Assembly: GCA_000715605.1 (NCBI GenBank)
Contig: KL568582.1
Location: forward strand, 16,260 to 24,090
DNA: 7,831 bases
Source: Streptomyces speibonae
GTDB lineage: Bacteria > Actinomycetota > Actinomycetes > Streptomycetales > Streptomycetaceae
Direction: 5' to 3'
The position numbers and the translations under genes were made by a program. The notes beneath the pieces are model-generated. The model saw only the letters and a list, made by a program, of their open reading frames with translations. It ran no database searches and was not told where the DNA came from. Shown here in pieces: positions 1 through 5,073 of the stretch. Numbering within the stretch: the stretch's first letter is position 1; the number at the start of each line of letters is the position of its first letter.

Positions 1-38
1 GACGCGCGGGGGACGCGGGGACGCGCGGGGGACGCGGG
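1..38. repeat. 19-bp tandem repeat, two exact copies
   Basis: Positions 1-19 and 20-38 are identical copies of GACGCGCGGGGGACGCGGG. A third, degenerate copy starts at 39 and runs into the left arm of the hairpin at 41-79. The array reaches the window edge, so its true copy number is unknown. No open frame in it looks like a gene. It lies beyond the hairpins that follow the sugar-transport operon and is probably intergenic. Confidence 0.85.
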
Positions 39-40
39 GA

Positions 41-79
41 CGCGGGGGGACGTCACACTCCGCGTGACGTCCCCCCGCG
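41..79 (-). terminator. Strong 16-bp hairpin downstream of the ABC operon
   Basis: Positions 41-56 are perfectly complementary to 64-79, with a 7-nt loop (57-63). The arms contain the palindromic core GACGTC, and a 2-nt bulge would let the stem extend to 39 and 83. It lies about 70 nt past the stop codon of the last transporter gene. No T-run follows on the minus strand, as is common for actinomycete terminators. A terminator or 3'-end-stabilising role is inferred from position and stem strength. Confidence 0.6.
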
Positions 80-103
80 CGTCGGGTCTCGCATGACACA
101 CGC

Positions 104-141
104 GGGGCCCGGGGCCACCCCTTCACCTGTCCCCGGGCCCC
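104..141 (-). terminator. 11-bp all-G/C hairpin just after the permease stop codon
   Basis: GGGGCCCGGGG (104-114) pairs perfectly with CCCCGGGCCCC (131-141) around a 16-nt loop. It starts only 8 nt beyond the MalG-type permease stop (150-152) on the minus strand, the expected place for an intrinsic terminator. There is no T-tract. It forms a tandem pair with the hairpin at 41-79. Each arm is itself close to palindromic, so the arms could also self-pair. Confidence 0.65.
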
Positions 142-149
142 GGGTGGTC

Positions 150-1010
150 CTACCCCTTCACCGCCCCCGACGTCAGCCCCCGGATGAACGAGCGCTGGAG
201 CGCCAGGAAGGCGAGCACGGACGGCAGCATCGCCAGGAACGCTCCCACGAGCAGCACCCCGATGCCCACCTGGTCGTCCGAGCGCAGGGAGCGCAGCGCC
301 AGCGGCAGGGTGTACTGCGCCGGGTCGGTGGCCACCAGCAGCGGCAGCATGTACTGGTCCCAGATCATCGTGAACCCGAAGATGCCGATCACGCCCAGCG
401 CGGGCCGGCACAGCGGCAGGACCACCTGCCAGAAGATGCGCAGCTCACCCGCGCCGTCCAGCCGTGCCGACTCCTCCAGCTCCTTGGGGATCTCCTTCAT
501 GAACTCGGTCATCACCAGGATGGAGAAGCCCCACGCCGCCACCGGCACGATCATGCCGACCAGCGAGCCGACCAGATTGATGTGCAGCACCGGCAGGTCC
601 GCCAGCAGCACCGACAGCGGCACGGCCAGGACCTCCTCCGGCAGCATCATCGTCGCCAGGATGAGCACCATCACCGCCGCCGCGCCGCGGAACTTCTTCC
701 GCGCCAGGGCGTAGCCGGCGAGGACGCTCACCAGCACCTGAAGGAACAGCCCGCCGCCCACCACGATGAACGAGTTGAGGAGGTAGTCCAGGACGTTCCG
801 GTCGATGGCCCGCTCGACGTTCTCCCAGGACAGCTGGTCGGGGATCAGGGTGAACTGCGTCGGGTCCACGGTCGGCGTGAAGGCGCCGACCATCAGCGCC
901 AGCAGCGGCCCCGCGAAGACCACGAACAAGGCGGTGTACAGGACGAACCGCAGCACCCGGGCCCACGGCCCGCGCGCCTCCTGGAGGCCGAGCGCCGTCT
1001 CATTCCTCAT
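150..1010 (-). CDS. Carbohydrate ABC transporter permease, MalG type (CUT1)
   Basis: This 286-aa inner-membrane permease should form half of the translocation channel of a sugar importer, paired with the MalF-type protein encoded just upstream. Hydrophobic segments lie at about residues 20-43, 78-98, 111-133, 146-167, 202-222 and 248-270. The cytoplasmic EAA loop that docks the ATPase is at 179-200 (ESARLDGAGELR, then VVLP). The C-terminus (QRSFIRGLTSGAVKG) is the typical MalG-family ending. The ATG overlaps the previous stop as ATGA, with a GAGGG ribosome site just before it, so the start is secure and translation is probably coupled. Length is normal for the family. The substrate cannot be read from the permease. 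The gene is last in the operon and is followed by two strong hairpins. Confidence 0.95.
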   Translation of the reverse strand: MRNETALGLQEARGPWARVLRFVLYTALFVVFAGPLLALMVGAFTPTVDPTQFTLIPDQLSWENVERAIDRNVLDYLLNSFIVVGGGLFLQVLVSVLAGYALARKKFRGAAAVMVLILATMMLPEEVLAVPLSVLLADLPVLHINLVGSLVGMIVPVAAWGFSILVMTEFMKEIPKELEESARLDGAGELRIFWQVVLPLCRPALGVIGIFGFTMIWDQYMLPLLVATDPAQYTLPLALRSLRSDDQVGIGVLLVGAFLAMLPSVLAFLALQRSFIRGLTSGAVKG

Positions 1011-1951
1011 CGGGCCCTCACATCCCTACGGCGCAGGCGCGACGCGATCGTCAGCACCAGCAGAATCAGGAACAGCAGAACGGTTCCGGCCGCCGCGACC
1101 CCCAGCTCGTTGCGTTCGAGACCGAGCTTGTACGTCAGGGTCAGCAGCACCTCCGTCGAGCCGTCGGGCCCGCCGTTGGTGAGCAGGAACACCTCGGTGA
1201 AGATGCGCAGGCCACGGATCGCGGCCAGGGTCAGCAGGATCGCGAACACCGGGCGCAGACCGGGCAGCGTGACGTGCCAGATCCGGCGGAAGCGCGAGGC
1301 GCCGTCGACCGCCGAAGCCTCGTAGAGCATCCGGTCCACACCGGCGAGGCCCGCCAGGAAGATCATCATGTCGTAGGGGGCGCCCCGCCAGATGCCGACG
1401 AAGGCGATGGACGCCAGGGAGCTGTCCGGCGAGTTGAGGAACTCGCTGGGCCCCAGGCCGAGGACGCCGAGCACCGAGTTCAGCGCACCGCCCTCGGCCG
1501 GGTAGTACATGACCCGCCACACCTCGGCCACCACCGCCATGGCGGTGACCACCGGCAGGAAGATCGCCGACCGGATGAACCACAGGGACCGGGTCTGGCC
1601 CTCCAGCAGCAGGGCCAGCGCCAGCCCGATCACGATCGAGCCGGCGGTGGTGGCCACGGCCAGGAACACCGTGTGCCACACCGCCGCCCCGAAGTCGGCG
1701 CTCCCCGCGATCTCGGAGTAGTTCTCGCCGCCGACGTAGGTGTTACCGAGGAACGGCCGGACCTCCTGGAAGCTCATCTGCACGGCCTGAGCCATGGGGA
1801 TGAACTTGAAGTACAGGAAGAGCAGCAGGGCGGGCGCCAGGAACAGCCACGGCGTCGCGGCCCGGCGCAGCCGCGCCTTCACCGGCTGGTCCGTACGAGG
1901 CGGGCGCCGGATGTCCGCCTTGCGCGGCGCCCGCGCCTCGGTCACCGCCAT
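1007..1951 (-). CDS. Carbohydrate ABC transporter permease, MalF/UgpA type (CUT1)
   Basis: This 314-aa inner-membrane protein is the second channel subunit of the sugar importer. A basic cytoplasmic tail (residues 1-32) precedes the first membrane segment (34-52). Further segments are near 90-117, 127-147, 182-202, 232-250 and 285-303. The EAA loop is at 211-230 (EASAVDGASRFRRIWHVTLP), which contacts the ATPase. The motif LTNGGPDGST (257-266) is common in actinobacterial MalF-type permeases. There is no large periplasmic P2 domain of the kind found in enterobacterial MalF, so it resembles the shorter UgpA/LacF form. Its ATG shares one base with the stop of the binding-protein gene (TGATG), and its own stop overlaps the next start, so the three genes form one tight operon. 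Confidence 0.95.
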   Translation of the reverse strand: MAVTEARAPRKADIRRPPRTDQPVKARLRRAATPWLFLAPALLLFLYFKFIPMAQAVQMSFQEVRPFLGNTYVGGENYSEIAGSADFGAAVWHTVFLAVATTAGSIVIGLALALLLEGQTRSLWFIRSAIFLPVVTAMAVVAEVWRVMYYPAEGGALNSVLGVLGLGPSEFLNSPDSSLASIAFVGIWRGAPYDMMIFLAGLAGVDRMLYEASAVDGASRFRRIWHVTLPGLRPVFAILLTLAAIRGLRIFTEVFLLTNGGPDGSTEVLLTLTYKLGLERNELGVAAAGTVLLFLILLVLTIASRLRRRDVRAR

Positions 1952-3303
1952 CAGCCCTTGGCCTCCTGCTTCTCGAGCTCCGAGTCGATCTCACCGGCGA
2001 GCTTGTCCATCGCGCCGGCGACGTCGCGCGAGCAGTCCGAGACCACGCCGTTGAGGCCCTCGGAGGAGATCTGCCGGACGGTGGCCCAGTTCGGCAGGGC
2101 GGGCGCGTTGCGGCCGGACTCGTCGTAGACCTTCTGGAAGACGTCCCAGCGCGGGTCCTTGCGCTCGGCGGCGCCGTCCACCTTGGTGTTCACCGGCAGC
2201 CGCACGATGACGCCGCCGTTGTCGACGCCCATGCCGATCTTCTGGCCCTCGGGGGAGGCGGCGAACTCGGCGAACTTCTGCTGTCCCGACTCGTTGCCCG
2301 AGCCGGCCATCAGGTAGACGTTCTCGCCCTCCGCCAGTGCGGACGCGCCCTCGGCGCCCGGCGGGGGCGCGACGACCTCGTACTTGTCCTTGCCCAGCGA
2401 GCCGTCGAAGCGCGGCAGCATGTACGGGCCGGTCAGGTAGATGCCGCCCTTGCCGCTCTCGAACACGGTGTGCGTGGTGGAGGAGTCCGCGGTGCTGGCG
2501 CCCGGCTGGACGACCTTGGAGTCGCAGAACATCGCCTGGAGCTTCTCGACGGCCTGCACCGAGCCGGGCTCGTTGATCGCCGCCGTGTAGCCGTCGCCCT
2601 GCTTCTTGACGAAGTCACCGCCCTCCGACCACAGCATGGTGGAGAACCACCAGGTCAGATAGCCGCGGGTGGTGGTGCCCGGCACCACCATGCCGGCGGT
2701 GTCGTCCTTGCCGTTGCCGTCCGGGTCGTCCTCGGTGAACTTCACCGCGAGCTCCGTCAGCTCGTCCCACGACTTGGGTACGTCGGCCCCCACCTTCTCC
2801 CGCCAGTCCTTGCGTATCAGCAGCGCGAAGGCCTGCGAGTTGAAGGGCACCCCGTAGTACTTCCCGTCGTACCCCTGCGCCGCCTCCCAGGCCCGGTCGG
2901 CGAGGTCACCGCTCCCGGCGATGCCCTTGCGGTCCACCTCGCGGACCAGACCCTGGGTCACCATGTTGCCCAGCTGGCCGGTGTCGTTGATGACGATGTC
3001 GGGCAGGTCCTTCTGCGCGGTGCGCTGCTGGAGCTTGGTCTCGAAGTCCGTGGCGCCGACGGCGACCAGCTTCGCCTCGATGCCGGTTTCCTTGGTGAAC
3101 GCCTTGGTAAGGGCCTCGGCCGACTCCGCGTGCGGGGTGCCGGCGTCCTGCCGGATCCAGACCTCCAGTGGCTGGGAGTCGTCCTGCTGCTGGCCGGATC
3201 CACCCGAGGAACACGCGGTGGCGGTGACGGCGGCTACGGCGAGAACGACGGCGATGGCGCCGGACCGCCGCGCTCCTGCTGATCTACGGAGTTGCTTCGA
3301 CAC
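1951..3303 (-). CDS. Extracellular sugar-binding lipoprotein of an ABC importer
   Basis: This 450-aa family 1 solute-binding protein should capture a sugar or oligosaccharide outside the membrane and deliver it to the two permeases downstream. The N-terminus has basic residues with two RR pairs (6-7, 12-13), a hydrophobic core (15-26) and a lipobox ending at Cys31 (ATAC), followed by a Ser/Gly/Gln-rich linker. Export as a lipoprotein is clear. Sec or Tat cannot be decided, although the RR pairs allow Tat. The mature part has the usual SBP landmarks: LEVWIRQDAGTPHAE after the linker, PDIVINDTGQ near 101-110, YYGVPFNSQAFALLIRKD at 149-166, a calcium-loop-like DPDGNGKDD at 193-201 and GGIYLTGPYM at 286-295. 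The start is a GTG with GGAG 6 nt upstream. The ligand is unknown, since no glycosidase or kinase gene lies in the window to hint at it. Confidence 0.95.
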   Translation of the reverse strand: MSKQLRRSAGARRSGAIAVVLAVAAVTATACSSGGSGQQQDDSQPLEVWIRQDAGTPHAESAEALTKAFTKETGIEAKLVAVGATDFETKLQQRTAQKDLPDIVINDTGQLGNMVTQGLVREVDRKGIAGSGDLADRAWEAAQGYDGKYYGVPFNSQAFALLIRKDWREKVGADVPKSWDELTELAVKFTEDDPDGNGKDDTAGMVVPGTTTRGYLTWWFSTMLWSEGGDFVKKQGDGYTAAINEPGSVQAVEKLQAMFCDSKVVQPGASTADSSTTHTVFESGKGGIYLTGPYMLPRFDGSLGKDKYEVVAPPPGAEGASALAEGENVYLMAGSGNESGQQKFAEFAASPEGQKIGMGVDNGGVIVRLPVNTKVDGAAERKDPRWDVFQKVYDESGRNAPALPNWATVRQISSEGLNGVVSDCSRDVAGAMDKLAGEIDSELEKQEAKG

Positions 3304-3348
3304 GGGGAGCTCCGTCCATTCCGTTCCGTATAGGAGGGGGGTGGCCGG

Positions 3349-3377
3349 ACTCTACGCACAGACATGGCCCGAATCAA
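3349..3377 (-). promoter_or_regulatory. Predicted promoter of the sugar ABC operon
   Basis: On the minus strand TTGATT (3372-3377) and TAGAGT (3349-3354) are separated by exactly 17 nt. This fits the housekeeping sigma consensus (TTGACA / TATAAT) well for a streptomycete. Transcription would start near 3342, giving a leader of about 38 nt before the GTG at 3303. The leader contains GGAG at 3310-3313. The assignment rests on pattern matching only. Confidence 0.55.
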
Positions 3378-3383
3378 TAGAAT
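3378..3383 (+). promoter_or_regulatory. -10-like TAGAAT facing the methyltransferase
   Basis: TAGAAT matches the -10 consensus at five of six positions and points towards the methyltransferase gene. I find no convincing -35 at 16-18 nt (the sequence there is CGCACA-like), so the element is weak or needs an activator. If used, transcription would start near 3390. That would exclude the upstream in-frame starts at 3364 and 3382 and support a start at 3451 or 3460. It lies 1 nt from the -35 of the divergent transporter promoter. Confidence 0.3.
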
Positions 3384-3407
3384 GAACAGGATTTACATAC
3401 ATGAACA
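3382..3407. promoter_or_regulatory. Direct repeat ATGAACA, candidate regulator site
   Basis: ATGAACA occurs at 3382-3388 and again at 3401-3407, with start points 19 nt apart, in the most A/T-rich part of the window. The pair lies directly upstream of the predicted -35 of the transporter operon and overlaps or follows the -10-like TAGAAT facing the methyltransferase. About two helical turns between copies would suit a regulator binding one face of DNA. CUT1 operons are commonly controlled by a LacI, GntR, ROK or DeoR regulator, but none is encoded in the window. Confidence 0.35.
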
Positions 3408-3459
3408 CCGTGGTCCGGCCGCACCCCACCCGCACGCCCCTCGCGGCACCATGGAACAC

Positions 3460-4314
3460 ATGGCCGACGACAACCGGATCGTGAACACCCAGCAGTTCGA
3501 GGCGTGGAACGGCTACGAGGGCCGCCACTGGGCCGAGCACCAGGCCCGCTACGACGCCCTCAACGACCCCGCCAACGCCCCGCTCCTGGCGGCCGCCCGC
3601 CTCCGCGACACGGATGACGTCCTGGACATCGGCTGCGGCAACGGCCGCCTGACCAGGCTCGCCGCCCGCACCGCGCGCCGCGCCGTCGGCGTCGACCTGT
3701 CCACACCCATGCTGGAACGCGCCCGCGCGAGCGCCGCCGAGGAACACCTCACCAACGTCACCCACCTCCAGGCCGACGCCCAGGTGCACCCCTTCGAGCC
3801 GGCCTCGTTCGACGTCGCCCTGAGCCGCTTCGGGATCATGTTCTTCGCCGACCCGGTGGCGGCGTTCACCAACATCGGCCGCGCCCTGCGCCCGGCCGGC
3901 CGGCTGGCCTTCGTCTGCCCCCAGTCGCTCAACCGGATGGACCAGGCGACGATCTTCACGGCCGTGGCCGAGCACGTCCCCCTGCCGGACTTCTCGGAAA
4001 AGACCGAAACCGGCCCCGCCGCCTTCGCGGACCCGGAACGCGCCACGCGCGTCCTCTCGGAGGCCGGTTTCGATGAAGTGACGATCACCCCGCTGGAGGT
4101 CTCCCAGCGCTGGGGCCCGCACGCCGCGGACGCCGCCGACTTCCTCTTCGGCTGGGGCCCGATGCGCCACTGGCTGCGCGACGCCGCGCCGGAGTCCGTG
4201 AGCCGGGCCCGGGAGTCGGCCGCGCGCGCCTTCCGCCGCTACGAGACAACGGACGGCGTGCGCCTCACCGCCCGCTACTGGCTGGCCACGGCCACATGGC
4301 CCGGCGCGCGGTGA
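3460..4314 (+). CDS. Class I SAM-dependent methyltransferase, substrate unknown
   Basis: This 284-aa cytoplasmic protein has a single Rossmann-type methyltransferase domain. Motif I is VLDIGCGNG (54-62). The acidic end of strand 2 is VGVDLS (77-81), where Asp79 should bind the ribose of SAM. ADA near 105-107 would contact the adenine, and the motif IV region is FDVALSRFGIMFFADP (117-132). The post-I order and the following RALRPAGRLAFVC are typical of Methyltransf_11/25 (UbiE-like) small-molecule enzymes. The N-terminus (AWNGYEGRHWAEHQARYDALNDP) is also typical of that group. The (D/N)PPY motif of DNA amino-methyltransferases is absent. Start choice is uncertain: the frame is open from 3364, and ATG codons at 3364, 3382, 3451 and 3460 all lack a good ribosome site. 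I prefer 3451 or 3460, because family homology seems to begin there and a -10-like element lies at 3378. The neighbours do not reveal a pathway. Confidence 0.85.
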   Translation: MADDNRIVNTQQFEAWNGYEGRHWAEHQARYDALNDPANAPLLAAARLRDTDDVLDIGCGNGRLTRLAARTARRAVGVDLSTPMLERARASAAEEHLTNVTHLQADAQVHPFEPASFDVALSRFGIMFFADPVAAFTNIGRALRPAGRLAFVCPQSLNRMDQATIFTAVAEHVPLPDFSEKTETGPAAFADPERATRVLSEAGFDEVTITPLEVSQRWGPHAADAADFLFGWGPMRHWLRDAAPESVSRARESAARAFRRYETTDGVRLTARYWLATATWPGAR

Positions 4315-4319
4315 CCGTA

Positions 4320-4349
4320 CCGGGACGCTGAGCTCAGCACCCCTCCCGG
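4320..4349. terminator. Nested hairpin between convergent genes
   Basis: CCGGGA (4320-4325) pairs with TCCCGG (4344-4349) and encloses the perfect 12-bp palindrome GCTGAGCTCAGC (4327-4338). This gives a two-tier stem with an internal loop. It sits where the methyltransferase (stop 4312-4314) and the secreted-protein gene (stop 4334-4336) converge, so it could terminate in both directions. It overlaps the last codons of the minus-strand gene. There is no T-run on either side. Confidence 0.45.
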
Positions 4350-4771
4350 AAAACGAGCAGCAGGGAATCGGTCTGGGTCTTCTTCCCGTCGGAGGCCCAG
4401 ACCTCGGCCGTGTACTCACCGGCCGGCGCGGGAGCGATCCGCAGATCCAGCCAGCCGTTGACGGCCAGCCCGCCGTCGTCGGGATCGCGCTCATTGGTAC
4501 CCGGCTCCAGGGTGCCGCCCACCCCGGTCGACCCGGGAGGCAGCTCCCGGATCCCGTACTCGATCGGAGCGGTCCACGTCCCCTCCACCGTTGCGAAGGC
4601 ATAGGTCCGAGGCCACCCGTGATCCGGATGCATGCAGATCCGCTGCCCCTCGGCCGCGAGGTTCCACGCCCCCGCCGCCCCGGCGGAAGCCGGCGCCGCC
4701 CCGACGAGCGGCAACACCACCGCCGAGACCAGCCCGACCGATAATCCGGCCCTCCGAACGCTCTTCTTCAC
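4334..4771 (-). CDS. Small secreted protein with a TTA codon, function unknown
   Basis: This 145-aa protein is predicted to be exported. Its signal peptide has a KK/RR n-region, a hydrophobic stretch (about residues 9-24) and a probable cut after ASA (AAPASA|GAAG). The mature part is about 115 aa. It has two cysteines, one in RICMHPDHG near its start and one as the last residue, which could form a disulfide joining the two ends. Alternating hydrophobic strands (TYAFATVEGTW, GWLDLRIAPAPAGEYTAEVWAS, SLLLVF) suggest a small beta-sandwich. I do not recognise the family. The start is GTG at 4771, set by GGAGG (4777-4781) 5 nt upstream; the frame is open to a GTG/ATG-type start at 4804 but lacks support there. 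Codon 10 (4742-4744) is TTA, the only in-frame TTA I found in the window's genes. In Streptomyces this codon is read by the bldA tRNA, so late-growth expression is likely. Confidence 0.8.
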   Translation of the reverse strand: MKKSVRRAGLSVGLVSAVVLPLVGAAPASAGAAGAWNLAAEGQRICMHPDHGWPRTYAFATVEGTWTAPIEYGIRELPPGSTGVGGTLEPGTNERDPDDGGLAVNGWLDLRIAPAPAGEYTAEVWASDGKKTQTDSLLLVFREGC

Positions 4772-4776
4772 GAAAA

Positions 4777-4781
4777 CCTCC
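4777..4781 (-). promoter_or_regulatory. Ribosome binding site fixing the GTG start of the secreted protein
   Basis: GGAGG on the minus strand lies 5 nt before the GTG at 4771. This consensus site selects the GTG over the longer in-frame start 11 codons upstream. It places the KK/RR n-region at the true N-terminus, as expected for a signal peptide. Confidence 0.8.
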
Positions 4782-4872
4782 AGGTAGAAGACGCACAAGC
4801 CCATACGAACCCATCTCCCGGCCTTCCTCGCGAACCGGCAGCACCACGAGTGTCACGTGCCCAACGCCACCG

Positions 4873-4886
4873 AACAAGGCCTTGTT
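4873..4886. promoter_or_regulatory. Perfect 14-bp palindrome, possible operator
   Basis: AACAAGGCCTTGTT is a perfect self-complementary 14-mer with no spacer, about 100 bp upstream of the secreted-protein start and 190 bp upstream of the endonuclease start. Perfect palindromes of this size in intergenic DNA are often dimeric regulator sites. No cognate regulator can be named from the sequence. Confidence 0.35.
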
Positions 4887-5037
4887 GTACTTTCAATGAC
4901 CTGTGTCTCGATAACGCCGTCAGCGCCGACCGGGGTGGCCGGACCGTTTGCGGACGTTCCCGGACGCACGCGACGACATCACGGGGGCCGCGGGACGCTA
5001 CGGCACCCGCCACGAACGATCACCGCCCACCGCGTCA

Positions 5038-5073
5038 CGGACGCGGGCGCACTGGCGGACTAGCCTGCGGCGT
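5038..5073 (+). promoter_or_regulatory. Candidate promoter for a leaderless endonuclease mRNA
   Basis: TAGCCT (5061-5066) is a plausible actinomycete -10, and its last base is 7 nt before the A of the ATG at 5074. Transcription would therefore start at or beside the start codon. Seventeen nt upstream, CGGACG (5038-5043) is a weak -35 (3 of 6). No Shine-Dalgarno sequence precedes the ATG, which agrees with a leaderless transcript, a common arrangement in Streptomyces. Confidence 0.45.

Larger units (their letters stand above)
4772..5073. other. 302-nt non-coding region between divergent genes
   Basis: This stretch separates the divergent secreted-protein and endonuclease genes. Short open frames cross it, for example GTG 4857 to 5063 on plus, but they lack ribosome sites and recognisable content. 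It is G/C-rich except for an A/T-richer island at about 4873-4915. That island holds the palindrome at 4873-4886 and a weak promoter-like pair on plus (TTGTAC 4885-4890, TCGATA 4908-4913). I could not identify a convincing promoter for the secreted-protein gene. Confidence 0.6.

Noticed and set aside
1..83. CRISPR array or telomere-like terminal repeat
   Set aside because: The repeats are adjacent with no spacers, and a few imperfect hairpins beside an ordinary operon do not resemble a Streptomyces telomere.
93..1325. A 410-codon open frame on the plus strand opposite the permeases
   Set aside because: It is rich in Arg, His and Gln with no hydrophobic or domain pattern. It mirrors two certain permease genes and results from high third-position G/C.
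3401..3487. A 28-codon open frame that could be a leader peptide before the methyltransferase
   Set aside because: It has no ribosome site, no regulatory codon run and no attenuator hairpin, and its sequence looks random.
3460..4314. The methyltransferase as the DNA-modification partner of the nearby restriction enzyme
   Set aside because: It has UbiE-like small-molecule features and lacks (D/N)PPY or the PC/ENV motifs of DNA methyltransferases. The genes are also separated by an opposing secreted-protein gene. Type IV enzymes need no partner methylase.
3352..4602. A 416-codon open frame on the minus strand across the methyltransferase
   Set aside because: It spans a clear methyltransferase and part of the secreted-protein gene, has low-complexity Gly/Arg/Val content and lacks any motif.
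4857..5063. Short plus-strand open frame in the gap before the endonuclease
   Set aside because: It has a GTG start without a ribosome site and unremarkable Arg/His-rich content, and it overlaps the predicted endonuclease promoter.
4948..5073. In-frame TTG extension of the endonuclease
   Set aside because: The added 42 residues do not resemble the head domain, no ribosome site precedes the TTG, and the head-domain similarity starts just after ATG 5074.
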